DNA of 64,000 nt, taken from the NCBI RefSeq assembly GCF_021227995.1, contig NZ_CP089301.1, forward strand, positions 2,542,001 through 2,606,000, read 5' to 3'. Positions 1-8,062 of this stretch are shown piece after piece (positions within the stretch are counted from its first letter, which is position 1; each line of letters starts with the position of its first letter). The notes below the pieces were generated by a model that saw only the letters and a list, made by a program, of their open reading frames with translations, was not told the DNA's origin and made no database searches. The position numbers were made by a program, and so were the translations under genes. Source of the DNA: Novosphingobium kaempferiae. GTDB taxonomy: Bacteria > Pseudomonadota > Alphaproteobacteria > Sphingomonadales > Sphingomonadaceae.

Positions 1-624
1 GTGCTGATGTTCCCCGGCGCGACCGGCTCTGGCCCGAGCTTCGAGGCGGCCGTGCGTGAACTGGCATCCGCTGGCTATGCCGCCATCGGCATCAGCGTCT
101 ACGAACGCGGCGCGGACATCGCGACGCCCCAGTCGGCCGGAGCGTACTTCGCCGACCTCATGGCCCGGCCCGAATTGCTCCGCTCCCGCGTGCTCGCATG
201 GTTCGATACCGTGTGCGCACTGCGCTTCGTCGATCCCGAACGCGTGGCGGCGGTGGGCTACTGCTTCGGGGGCAAGTGCGTCCTCGAACTGGCACGCAGC
301 GGTGCGCCGGTGCGCGCGGTATCGAGTTTCCATGGGCTGCTTACCACCCATGCCCCGGCGCGTGCCGGAGCGGTGGGCGCGCGCGTCGCCGTCTGGACCG
401 GCGGTCGCGATCCCTATGCGCCCCGTGCCGACCTCGACGCCCTGCGGTCCGAGTTCGATGCGGCCGGGGCAGACTACTCGGTTATGGAGTTTTCGCAGGC
501 CCGCCACGCCTTCACCGACCCCGACCATGACGGTATCGCGGAGGGGATAGCCTATGACCCGGTGGCACATCGAATTGCCTGGAGCGGCACACTCGGGCTG
601 CTGCAGGTGACCCTCGCGGCATGA
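1..624 (+). CDS. Dienelactone hydrolase family protein (5' end missing)
   Basis: Alpha/beta hydrolase of the dienelactone hydrolase family, a cytosolic enzyme type acting on lactone or ester intermediates of ring-cleavage pathways. The visible 207 residues open inside the first beta strand (LMFPGATGSG), so the true start lies before base 1. The nucleophile elbow GYCFGGK carries Cys88, the family's usual nucleophile in place of Ser. Asp137 (GGRDPYAP) and His169 (ARHAFTDPD) complete a Cys-Asp-His triad, so the visible part looks catalytically intact. The substrate cannot be told from sequence. A TonB receptor follows on the same strand after a 338-base gap, so the two are probably separate transcription units. 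Confidence 0.88.
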   Translation: MLMFPGATGSGPSFEAAVRELASAGYAAIGISVYERGADIATPQSAGAYFADLMARPELLRSRVLAWFDTVCALRFVDPERVAAVGYCFGGKCVLELARSGAPVRAVSSFHGLLTTHAPARAGAVGARVAVWTGGRDPYAPRADLDALRSEFDAAGADYSVMEFSQARHAFTDPDHDGIAEGIAYDPVAHRIAWSGTLGLLQVTLAA

Positions 625-962
625 TTGACTGAACAGGTGTTACAATCAGGTCACAACGTCAGGTAAATTCACTTTAGCGACCTCATATTCCCAATTGTGA
701 ACTGAATGCGTCGCAGTTATTCTTGCAAACAGTTGAGGGATTCGTAGTGTTTCCCTCAGGCAAGAACGGATGCCGGGCATCGGCACCAGGGAGAGAGGAC
801 AGACGCAGGGGGGCGTCTAAATACTGGCCGGGGTGACCCGCGCCAGGCGCTTCCCCGACTTCGATTATCCGAAAAACTCCCGCGCGGACCGGCAAGAGCC
901 GGCCGTCCCGCAGCACCGTCTGCCGATAACGAGAACATAGTTTCCGGAGGAGAGGAGAGATC
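625..962. other. Gap upstream of the TonB receptor gene, no gene seen
   Basis: These 338 bases hold no convincing coding region. The last part (942-958) contains a purine-rich GGAGGAGAGGAG stretch that serves as the ribosome binding site of the receptor gene at 963. I could not identify a convincing sigma-70 promoter or operator. The open frames that cross this stretch are antisense or composition-driven. Confidence 0.5.
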
Positions 963-3500
963 ATGGTTGCAAGGAATTTCAGAGGTGTTCTGATGCGCGG
1001 CGTCGCGTTTTCGGGGATCGCCTTCGCGGGTATCGCCGCGATGCCGGCCATGGCGCAGGACGAGGGGATCAACCCCGGCGACATCATCGTCACCGCCCGC
1101 CGTACCGAGGAACGCCTTCAGGACGTGCCGATCTCGATCACCGTGTTCAGCGGTGACCAGATCCAGAAGCGCAACATTGCCGTCGCCTCCGACCTTGCCG
1201 TGTTCACGCCGTCCCTCTCGGTCAACACGCGCTACGGCCCGGAGAAGTCGACCTTCTCGATCCGCGGCTTCAACCAGGACGCCTCGACCGCGCCGACCGT
1301 GGGTGTCTACTTCGCCGACGTCGTGGGCGTGCGTGCGCAGGGCGGCACTGCGGGCGGCAACACCGTCGGCGCGGGCGCCTTCACCGACCTCCAGAACGTG
1401 CAGGTGCTGAAAGGCCCGCAGGGCACCCTGCAGGGCCGCAACACCACCGGCGGCGCGGTGCTGCTGGTGCCTACCAAGCCGACCGACCTGCTCGAAGGCT
1501 CGATCGAGGGCACTTACGGCAACTACGACCAGAAGCGCGTGCAGGCGGCGATCAACGTCCCGCTGGCCGACACCTTCAAGGTCCGCGTCGCGGTCGACCG
1601 CAACAAGCGCGACGGCTACATGAAGAACCAGTCGGGCATCGGCCCCAAGGACTTCAACGACGTCGACTACTTCTACGGCCGCCTCAGCATCGTCGCCGAC
1701 CTGACGCCGGAGCTGGAGAACTACACGATCTTCCACTACAGCCGTTCGGACACCAACGGCTACGCGTCGCACTACGAGTTCTGCGACCGCAATCCGGCCT
1801 CGCCGCTTACCGGCGGCAACCTGCCGCGCTACTATACCTCGCTCGCCGCCTGCGACCAGATCGACCGCCAGGCCGCGCGCGGCGACGGCAAGCTCGACGT
1901 CGATGTCGGCAACCCCAACCCGCGCATGTTCCTGCGCACATGGCAGGCGATCAACACGACCACCTGGCAGGCCAGCGACACGATCACGATCAAGAACATC
2001 GTCAGCTACGGCGAGTATCGCGAGCAGAGCCAGTTCCAGCTCTACAGCGACAACTTCTTCATTCCGAACACGCCGGTCACGCAGTTCTTCGCGGGACGTG
2101 GCGGGCCACTGCCGGGGCAGCGGTTCGACTACATCCAGCTCGGCACCCAGCCCGGCTATGACGCCGCGTCGGAATCCACGACGACCGAGGAACTCCAGCT
2201 GCAGGGCCGCTCGGCCGACGGCAAGCTGAACTTCGTGGTCGGCGGCTATCTGGAATGGAGCCGCCCGATCGGATGGAACCAGCAGCGCACCGGCATCTAC
2301 GGCAACTGCGTCGATCCGGGCGTGATGGACTGCGTCGGCGGCATTCCGCTGGTGCCGATCGCGCCGGGCGTAACCGTTCCGGGCAACCTCATCTCGGAAT
2401 CGCGCACCAAGCTGGCCTTCGACAACCACGGCATCTTCGCGCAGGGCACCTACAAGTTCACCGAGCAGCTTTCGCTGACCCTCGGCGGACGGTGGACCTT
2501 CGACAAGATCGACGGCTATTCGGAGAGCAACCGCCGCACGATGGCGACGATCCCCGGACGGGGCACCAGCGTGGTCAGCTGGGTCTGCAACGACAACCTC
2601 AACCACCGCACCGTCAACCTGCTCACCAACGGAGGCAACCTTGCGGCCTGCGGCACCCGCATCGTCAACAAGTCCAACAAGCCGACCTGGCTGATCGACA
2701 TCGACTTCAAGCCGACGCCCGACACGCTGGTCTACGCCAAGTACGCGCGCGGCTATCGCCAGGGCACGGTGAACTTCACCAACCCCGGCCTCGAAACCGC
2801 GCTGCCGGAGAAGGTCGACGCCTATGAAGTGGGCGCCAAGCTGACCTTCCGCGGCGCCCTGCCCGGCTACTTCAACGTCGCCGGCTTCTGGAACGACTTC
2901 TCGAACCAGCAGGTGTTCGGCGCCCTCATTGCCAAGCCGGACAGCGGCCTTGCGGGCGGCGCGGCGATCATCAACGCGGGCAAGTCGGTCATCAAGGGCG
3001 TCGAAGTCGACGCTGGCGTGACGCCGGTTCAGGGGCTGCGGTTCTCGGCAGGCTACACCTACCTCGACACCGAGCTGAAGGAACTCACCCCGCCGACCCT
3101 CTCGGCCGACAGCCCGTTCCTGCAGATCATCCCGCGCGGCACCATCGGCGGTGCGCTGACCTACTCGCCCAAGCACAAGCTGACGCTCTCGGGCGACTAC
3201 TCGGTCTCGCTGGGTGAAGGCGTGGGCGAGCTGAACTTCGGCGTGATCTATACCTACACCGCCAAGCAACTGGTCGACGGCAACAACCGGATACCCGGCT
3301 ACAACCTGCTCAACCTCAACGCCGGGATCAACGATATCGGCGGCACCGGGTTCGACATCGCCGCCTTCGCCCAGAACGTCACTAACAAGCACTACCGCAC
3401 CACGGCGGGCGGCGGCTTCGAATCGTCGGGCATCGGCGACTTCATGTACGGCCCGCCGCGCATGTACGGCGTCCGCCTGAAGTACGCCTTCGGCCGCTGA
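963..3500 (+). CDS. TonB-dependent outer membrane receptor
   Basis: Outer-membrane TonB-dependent receptor of 845 residues, a normal length. The N-terminus looks like a signal peptide ending in AMPAMAQ near residue 32. It is followed by a TonB-box/plug start (IIVTARRTEERLQDVP, about 40-56), the plug domain (about 50-180) and a long beta-barrel. The last residues (YGVRLKYAFGR) match the aromatic C-terminal strand recognised by the BAM complex. It is of the sphingomonad type often found beside catabolic clusters rather than an obvious siderophore receptor. The ligand is unknown, but the downstream CoA-ligated and P450 genes suggest a hydrophobic carbon source (inference). A strong GGAGGAGAGGAG ribosome binding site supports the start. 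Confidence 0.93.
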   Translation: MVARNFRGVLMRGVAFSGIAFAGIAAMPAMAQDEGINPGDIIVTARRTEERLQDVPISITVFSGDQIQKRNIAVASDLAVFTPSLSVNTRYGPEKSTFSIRGFNQDASTAPTVGVYFADVVGVRAQGGTAGGNTVGAGAFTDLQNVQVLKGPQGTLQGRNTTGGAVLLVPTKPTDLLEGSIEGTYGNYDQKRVQAAINVPLADTFKVRVAVDRNKRDGYMKNQSGIGPKDFNDVDYFYGRLSIVADLTPELENYTIFHYSRSDTNGYASHYEFCDRNPASPLTGGNLPRYYTSLAACDQIDRQAARGDGKLDVDVGNPNPRMFLRTWQAINTTTWQASDTITIKNIVSYGEYREQSQFQLYSDNFFIPNTPVTQFFAGRGGPLPGQRFDYIQLGTQPGYDAASESTTTEELQLQGRSADGKLNFVVGGYLEWSRPIGWNQQRTGIYGNCVDPGVMDCVGGIPLVPIAPGVTVPGNLISESRTKLAFDNHGIFAQGTYKFTEQLSLTLGGRWTFDKIDGYSESNRRTMATIPGRGTSVVSWVCNDNLNHRTVNLLTNGGNLAACGTRIVNKSNKPTWLIDIDFKPTPDTLVYAKYARGYRQGTVNFTNPGLETALPEKVDAYEVGAKLTFRGALPGYFNVAGFWNDFSNQQVFGALIAKPDSGLAGGAAIINAGKSVIKGVEVDAGVTPVQGLRFSAGYTYLDTELKELTPPTLSADSPFLQIIPRGTIGGALTYSPKHKLTLSGDYSVSLGEGVGELNFGVIYTYTAKQLVDGNNRIPGYNLLNLNAGINDIGGTGFDIAAFAQNVTNKHYRTTAGGGFESSGIGDFMYGPPRMYGVRLKYAFGR

Positions 3501-3509
3501 TACAGACAA

Positions 3510-3590
3510 GAACCCCGCGCCGACCGAGTGCGCGGGGTTCACTTGGCCCTCCGGCCAAACTGAGCCACGCCGCATGCGGCGTGGCTTTTT
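3510..3590 (+). terminator. Two tandem hairpins after the TonB receptor
   Basis: GAACCCCGCG (3510-3519) pairs with CGCGGGGTTC (3531-3540). A second perfect stem, GCCACGCCGC (3564-3573) with GCGGCGTGGC (3576-3585), is followed directly by five T. The second is a classic intrinsic terminator for the receptor gene. Confidence 0.8.
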
Positions 3591-3610
3591 CATGGGCTTG
3601 CTTGTCTCGT

Positions 3611-3685
3611 CGTCATTGCGAGCGCGGCGAAGCAATCCAGCGTCATGCGCCAACCCTGGATTGCTTCGCTGCGCTCGCAATGACG
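3611..3685. repeat. CGTCATTGCGAGCG inverted-repeat element, copy 1
   Basis: Left arm CGTCATTGCGAGCG..GCGAAGCAATCCA and right arm TGGATTGCTTCGC..CGCTCGCAATGACG are imperfect mirror images around a short unrelated centre. It is one of nine copies in this window, all lying between genes. It sits between the convergent receptor and phosphotransferase genes. Its spurious translations give peptides such as RAQRSNP and DCFAALAMT, which should not be annotated. Confidence 0.9.
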
Positions 3686-3698
3686 AAGGAAGGGGAAC

Positions 3699-4769
3699 TC
3701 AGCCGACGCCGAGCAGGCCGAAGCTGTCGTGCCGCATGACCGCCTTGCCCAGCCGGTCGACGAACTGGACGATGATCGGCGGGTCGACGCGGCGCGTGAT
3801 GGACCAGAGGTAGTAGCCGTAGGTCACGCCCTCGCGGTACTGCGCCCACGCCTGTTCCTCGTCCGGCATCGCCATGCCGTGCCCGCGCATCATGGCAAGG
3901 TATTCGCCCAGCAGGCGGCGTTCCTCCACCTCGGCCACTTCGGTCGGCAGCACGGCGTTGAGGTGGTAGGCCACGTCGAGCGCCCAGCCGCCGCGCTGGA
4001 GCAGTTGCCAGTCGATCACGCCCATCCCCTCGGGCGTTCGGAACACGTTCCCGGCATGGGCATCGCCGTGGATCATGAACTGCGGCCGCCCGCCGTCGCG
4101 CGCCGCCAGTTCCTTGATCGCCACCGCAAGATTGGCCGCGCTGCGCACGCGGGGGGAGAGATTGTCGCCGCGCGGGCCGTCGAGCAGTTCCTGCAACGCC
4201 TCGGGCGTGACGTAGCTCATCTTCGCCAGTTCCGCCGCGCGCGGGCGAATCCAGTCGGCTCCATTGAGGAAATCGCTCTTCGCGTGGAGCAGCGACAGCT
4301 GCGTCAGGCTCTGCACCGCATCGTCAGCCGTGAAGGGATCGAGCGCCGAGCAGAACCGCGCGCCGTCGACGATCAGGTCGCGCATGATCGTCACGGCCTG
4401 CTGCGCCTCGCGGTCGATCACCGTGGCGACGCACTGGGGCACGCGCACGTCGATGACGGGGGCGACCTTGTTGTAGAACTCCGACTCCAGCACGCAGGTC
4501 GGTCCGCCGCGCGCGGTCATCGCGTCCACGTCGAGCAGGCCCTTGAGGCAGAAGCCCCGCGTCTCGCCATCGTCGAACGTCACCGCGAAGCGCACCTTGG
4601 TGGCGACGGTGCGGATCAGTTCGACCTGCTCCACCTTCATGATCGCGCGGCCAGCGGCAATTTCCGCCAGCGCTCCTGACAGCCACTGCGGATCGAGCGC
4701 CTGCTCCAGCGTCGCCGGAACCGTCACTTGCGGCTGCGACGGCACCCTTCTTTCGAGGACTTCGGACAT
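3699..4769 (-). CDS. APH-family phosphotransferase (ecdysteroid-kinase/acyl-CoA-dehydrogenase-kinase-like)
   Basis: Protein-kinase-fold small-molecule phosphotransferase of 356 residues. The catalytic loop FMIHGDAHAGN (about 232-242) carries the Brenner-type HGDxxxxN motif, and GVIDWQ about ten residues later supplies the metal-binding Asp. LCLKG-type Lys around residue 75 (GFCLKGLLDVD) is a candidate ATP-binding lysine. In other bacteria relatives lie next to acyl-CoA catabolic genes, and this one is divergent from a CoA-transferase cluster 118 bases away. It may phosphorylate a hydroxylated or CoA-linked catabolite (inference); the substrate is unknown. The start is supported by an upstream GGGAAAAGG. 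Confidence 0.85.
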   Translation of the reverse strand: MSEVLERRVPSQPQVTVPATLEQALDPQWLSGALAEIAAGRAIMKVEQVELIRTVATKVRFAVTFDDGETRGFCLKGLLDVDAMTARGGPTCVLESEFYNKVAPVIDVRVPQCVATVIDREAQQAVTIMRDLIVDGARFCSALDPFTADDAVQSLTQLSLLHAKSDFLNGADWIRPRAAELAKMSYVTPEALQELLDGPRGDNLSPRVRSAANLAVAIKELAARDGGRPQFMIHGDAHAGNVFRTPEGMGVIDWQLLQRGGWALDVAYHLNAVLPTEVAEVEERRLLGEYLAMMRGHGMAMPDEEQAWAQYREGVTYGYYLWSITRRVDPPIIVQFVDRLGKAVMRHDSFGLLGVG

Positions 4770-4802
4770 GCCTTTTCCCTTTCCCGATATCTGTTCGTTC
4801 GG

Positions 4803-4860
4803 CTTGACCTAATTCGCCATTTCGTTCCATCCTTCGCAATATAGAATTTCATCGGTCAAG
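4803..4860. promoter_or_regulatory. Inverted repeat CTTGACC..GGTCAAG between divergent genes
   Basis: CTTGACC at 4803-4809 and its exact complement GGTCAAG at 4854-4860 bracket the AT-rich centre of the gap between the divergent phosphotransferase and CoA-transferase genes. Each arm also resembles a sigma-70 -35 hexamer (TTGACC) facing inward. No well-spaced -10 is obvious, so its role as operator or promoter pair is only suggested. Confidence 0.35.
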
Positions 4861-4887
4861 CGATGGTAACAGAAACGGGAGAGATCG

Positions 4888-6096
4888 ATGGGCAAGCCGC
4901 TGGAAGGCATCAAGGTCGTCGAAGTCGCGATGTGGGCCTTCGTGCCTGCCTGCGGCGGGATGCTCGCGGACCTTGGTGCCGACGTCATCAAGATCGAGCC
5001 GCCCACCGGCGACCCCCTGCGCGGGCTCTCCATCGGGGGTATGGCCAACAGCCGGATCGACTATTCGTGGGAAAGCTACAACCGCGGCAAGCGCTCGGTC
5101 ACGCTCGACCTCAAGCAGCCTGCGGGCCGCGCGGTGCTCGACCGGCTGCTGGCGGATGCCGACGTGTTCCTCACCAACCTGCTACCCCCCGCGCGCCGTG
5201 CGATGAGGATCGACGCGGAGACGATCCGGGCCGCCTACCCCGACCTCATCTACGCCAGCGGCAGCGCGCTCGGCCCCAATGGCCCGGACTACGAGAAGGG
5301 CGGGTACGATGCGATCACATTCTGGGCGCGCGGCGGCATCTCCTCCTCGCTGACCGAGCCCGACGCGGCGCTTCCAGTAGGCCCGCCGGGACCGGCCTTC
5401 GGAGACACGCTTTCGGGCTCGATGCTCTCGGGTGCGATCTGCGCGGCCATCGCCAAGCGGGCGCTGACGGGGGAGGCTTCCACGGTCGATGTCTCGCTGC
5501 TCGGCACCGCGATGTGGTCGATGCAGCGCTACGTCTGCCAGGCGACGGCGGACGGCGTGCAGAAGTTCCCCAAGCCGCCCGCCGACCGGCCAAACAACGT
5601 CCTCGTCAGCAATTACCGCACGTCCGACGGGCGCTTCCTTGCGCTGTGCATGTTGCAGGCGGACAAGTACTGGCACCCTTTCTGCGAAGTCGCCGGGCGG
5701 CCCGACCTCGCCGCCGATCCGCGGTTCGTCGATGCCGCCGCGCGCAGGGAGAACATCGAGGCCTGCTATGCCGAAATAAAGGGCCTGTTCGCCGGCAAGT
5801 CGCTGGAGGAGTGGAAGGCGATCCTCTCCCGCCAGTCCGGCCAGTGGGACGTCGTCCAGGACGTGGGCGAGATGAAGGACGACGCGCAGGCGCAGGCCAA
5901 CGGTTATATCAAGCGCGTCGATTACGGCGACGGCACCGAGATCCCGATGGTCGGCCTGCCGATGGTCTTCGACGGCGCACCGCTGCCCTCCGCCCGCTCG
6001 CCCGAACTCGGCGCGCACAGCGACGCGGTGCTGGAGAGCCTCGGCTATTCGGAGGACGAGATCATCGACCTCAAGGTGCAGGGCGTGGTGTTCTGA
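4888..6096 (+). CDS. CaiB/BaiF-family (class III) CoA-transferase
   Basis: Class III CoA-transferase of 402 residues, the usual length, moving CoA between acyl-CoA and free acids in the cytosol. The N-terminal Rossmann-like part begins LEGIKVVEVAMWAFVP and continues DLGADVIKIEPPTGDP, the typical family opening. Asp173 in PAFGDTLSG is the expected catalytic aspartate that forms the acyl-aspartyl anhydride. The start at 4888 follows GGGAGAG. Its stop overlaps the next start by one base (TGATG), so it is translationally coupled to the DUF35 gene. It probably activates or recycles the CoA thioester intermediates handled by the downstream genes (inference). Confidence 0.92.
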   Translation: MGKPLEGIKVVEVAMWAFVPACGGMLADLGADVIKIEPPTGDPLRGLSIGGMANSRIDYSWESYNRGKRSVTLDLKQPAGRAVLDRLLADADVFLTNLLPPARRAMRIDAETIRAAYPDLIYASGSALGPNGPDYEKGGYDAITFWARGGISSSLTEPDAALPVGPPGPAFGDTLSGSMLSGAICAAIAKRALTGEASTVDVSLLGTAMWSMQRYVCQATADGVQKFPKPPADRPNNVLVSNYRTSDGRFLALCMLQADKYWHPFCEVAGRPDLAADPRFVDAAARRENIEACYAEIKGLFAGKSLEEWKAILSRQSGQWDVVQDVGEMKDDAQAQANGYIKRVDYGDGTEIPMVGLPMVFDGAPLPSARSPELGAHSDAVLESLGYSEDEIIDLKVQGVVF

Positions 6097-6491
6097 TGGC
6101 CGAGCGCAAGCTGCCCAGGCTGGAGCCGGAGACCGCGTTCTACTGGACCGCCGGAGCCGAAGGCGTGCTGCGCATCCAGCGCTGCACGGAATGCGGCACC
6201 TACCAGCACCCGCCCTTTCCGCGCTGCTCGTCCTGCGGCAGCGAGGCCGTGGCGCCGGAGGCGGTGTCCGGCAAGGGGCGGCTCGCCAGCTACACCGTGA
6301 ACCGCGAGGCATGGGTGTCGGGCCTTGCCGTGCCCTTCGTGTTCGGCGTCGTCGAACTGGCCGAGCAAGCGCAACTCTACGTCTTCACCAACATACTGGC
6401 CGACGAGGTGCGCGTCGGCATGCCGCTGACGGTGTCGTTCGAACAGCACGACGACGTCTGGCTGCCGATGTTTCGAGAGGAAAAGGCATGA
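6096..6491 (+). CDS. Zn-ribbon/OB-fold DUF35 protein
   Basis: Small protein of 131 residues with an N-terminal zinc ribbon (CTECG and CSSCG, about 31-50) and a C-terminal OB-fold (DUF35_N plus DUF35). Such proteins bind CoA thioesters and act as obligate partners of thiolase-fold enzymes or of MaoC-type hydratases. Here the gene is coupled to the CoA-transferase and lies 180 bases before a thiolase-fold gene, the arrangement seen for the Ltp2-ChsH2(DUF35) aldolase pair in steroid side-chain degradation. The partner assignment is inferred from adjacency. Confidence 0.9.
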   Translation: MAERKLPRLEPETAFYWTAGAEGVLRIQRCTECGTYQHPPFPRCSSCGSEAVAPEAVSGKGRLASYTVNREAWVSGLAVPFVFGVVELAEQAQLYVFTNILADEVRVGMPLTVSFEQHDDVWLPMFREEKA

Positions 6492-6508
6492 CTTCCCCCT
6501 CTCCACTT

Positions 6509-6644
6509 CGTCACCCTGAACTTGTTTCAGGGTCCATCGGGCAGTCGGTGCCCGACGGTGGTTTCACCAAAGGCCCTGTCGGTTCGCAGAGGCATAGCGC
6601 AGCGCTTCAGGCGCAATGGACCCTGAAACAAGTTCAGGGTGACG
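6509..6644. repeat. Inverted repeat CACCCTGAACTTGTTTCAGGG element
   Basis: Arms CACCCTGAACTTGTTTCAGG (left) and its mirror GAAACAAGTTCAGGGTGA (right) enclose about 85 bases between the DUF35 and thiolase-like genes. Each arm is itself partly palindromic. It belongs to a second intergenic repeat family, different from the CGTCATTGCGAGCG family, and interrupts an otherwise tight operon. Confidence 0.8.
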
Positions 6645-6672
6645 GGGTATCGGGTCGAGAGGGGAGCGCACG

Positions 6673-7857
6673 ATGACCCACCTCCCCGAAAAGCTCGTCT
6701 GCATCACCGGCGCGGCGCAGTCGGAGGTCGGGCGCCCCTCCCCGCGCACGGCGCTGCAACTGACCGCCGATGCCTGCCATGCCGCCATCGCCGATGCGGG
6801 CCTCTCCCCCTCCGACATCGACGGCATCGCCACCTATCCCGGCAAGAGCAGCGAAGGCGGCGGCATCGCGCCCGTCAGCCCGTCCGAAGCCGCTGCCGTG
6901 CTCGGCATCGAGCCGCGCTGGATCCTCGCCTCGGCGGAGGGGTTCAGCCACATGGCGCCGATCTTCAACGCGATCACCGCCATCGCCTGCGGCCTTGCCC
7001 GCCACGTCGTCGTGTTCCGCAGCGTCGCGCAGGCGCAGGCGCGGCTGGTCTCGCGCGCGTCCACGCTGATGTCCGGCGCGCGCGAGCGGGTGGACGGGAA
7101 CAACGCCTGGACGGTGCCCTACAATGCGCTCTCGCCGATCAACACCTTCGCCCTCTACGCGCAGGCCTACTTCGAGAAGTATGGCGCGAACGAGGCGCAG
7201 CTGGGCGCCATCGCGGTCAACAACCGCGCGAACGCCGCGCACAATGCCAACGCGATCTATCGCAAGCCGCTCAGCCTCGACGATTACCTCGCCAGCCGGG
7301 TGATCTCGTCCCCGCTGAGGCTGTTCGACTGCGACAGCCATATCGACGGCTCGACCGCGATCGTCCTGTCGCATCGCGACGCCGCGAGGGACTTGCGCAA
7401 CCCTCCGCTGCATGTCGAGGCGATGGGCATGGCGGTCGGCGGGCTCTGGGTCGGGCGGCATGACGGCGACTTCACCGAACTGCCTGCCGCCCATCGCGCC
7501 GGGGCGATGCTTTGGCAGCGAACGGACCTTGGCCCCGCCGAGATGGACTGCGCGCAGATCTACGACGGTTTCTCGATCCACGTCTGGATGTGGCTGGAGG
7601 CGCTCGGCCTCGTGCCGAAGGGGGAAGCCTGCCGCTTCACCGAGGGCGGCACGCGGATCGCGCTCGACGGCGAACTCCCGCTCAACACCGGCGGCGGCCA
7701 GCTCTCCGCCGGGCGCTTCCACGGCTACGGGCACATCCATGAGGCGACCGTGCAGCTGTGGGGGCGTGGCGGCGGGCGGCAGGTGCGCGACGCGAAGACC
7801 TGCATCATCTCCAACGGCGGCTACGGCTACGGCGCGATGATCCTGCGGCGCGACTGA
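6673..7857 (+). CDS. Thiolase-fold protein, probable Ltp2-like aldolase
   Basis: Thiolase-superfamily protein of 394 residues. The position of the thiolase nucleophile reads ILASAEGFSHM, with no Cys, and the second-half motif reads GRFHGYGHIHEA in place of GHPxGATG. Tyrosines occur at 297 (AQIYDGFS) and 352 (HGYGH), close to the Tyr294/Tyr344 pair I recall as catalytic in the steroid aldolase Ltp2 (established for that family, not shown here). With the DUF35 partner just upstream, a retro-aldol cleavage of a beta-hydroxyacyl-CoA side chain is likelier than thiolysis. The alternative is a non-catalytic lipid-transfer-like protein. The start at 6673 is the first ATG after a GGGAG. Confidence 0.85.
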   Translation: MTHLPEKLVCITGAAQSEVGRPSPRTALQLTADACHAAIADAGLSPSDIDGIATYPGKSSEGGGIAPVSPSEAAAVLGIEPRWILASAEGFSHMAPIFNAITAIACGLARHVVVFRSVAQAQARLVSRASTLMSGARERVDGNNAWTVPYNALSPINTFALYAQAYFEKYGANEAQLGAIAVNNRANAAHNANAIYRKPLSLDDYLASRVISSPLRLFDCDSHIDGSTAIVLSHRDAARDLRNPPLHVEAMGMAVGGLWVGRHDGDFTELPAAHRAGAMLWQRTDLGPAEMDCAQIYDGFSIHVWMWLEALGLVPKGEACRFTEGGTRIALDGELPLNTGGGQLSAGRFHGYGHIHEATVQLWGRGGGRQVRDAKTCIISNGGYGYGAMILRRD

Positions 7858-7872
7858 ATGTAACTTACCCTT

Positions 7873-7947
7873 CGTCATTGCGAGCGCAGCGAAGCAATCC
7901 ACGGTTTCCCCATGCCGCTGGATTGCTTCGCTGCGCTCGCAATGACG
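7873..7947. repeat. CGTCATTGCGAGCG inverted-repeat element, copy 2
   Basis: Same element as at 3611, with nearly perfect arms of about 30 bases. It lies just after the thiolase-fold gene and just before the promoter of the amidohydrolase gene. Confidence 0.9.
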
Positions 7948-7988
7948 GACGAGGAGGAGATTGCCACCCCAGCATCAAACCGATCCGC

Positions 7989-8017
7989 TTGACCGACTCA
8001 TTCACAAGTGCGATAAT
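7989..8017 (+). promoter_or_regulatory. Sigma-70-type promoter for the amidohydrolase-P450 pair
   Basis: TTGACC (7989-7994), a 17-base spacer and GATAAT (8012-8017) make an unusually good sigma-70 match for this GC-rich genome. It lies 45 bases before the amidohydrolase start, so the amidohydrolase and P450 can be transcribed apart from the upstream CoA-transferase run. Confidence 0.6.
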
Positions 8018-8062
8018 CAATTCGCTATTTAGAATATAAGAACGGGACGAGAGGAACGGAAA

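Noticed and set aside
756..3680. Very long minus-strand open frame (974 codons) opposite the TonB receptor
   Set aside because: It is an antisense shadow: the plus strand encodes a clear receptor with signal peptide, plug and C-terminal strand, and the minus frame has Arg/Ala/Val/Asp-biased composition with no domain.
3574..3813. Small frames encoding RAQRSNP, RHCERSEAIQ or DCFAALAMT peptides across the window
   Set aside because: These are translations of the CGTCATTGCGAGCG inverted-repeat elements and occur on both strands at every copy.
4863..6095. Extended frame upstream of the DUF35 gene
   Set aside because: It lies in a different frame of the CoA-transferase gene. The DUF35 protein starts at ATG 6096, overlapping the upstream stop.
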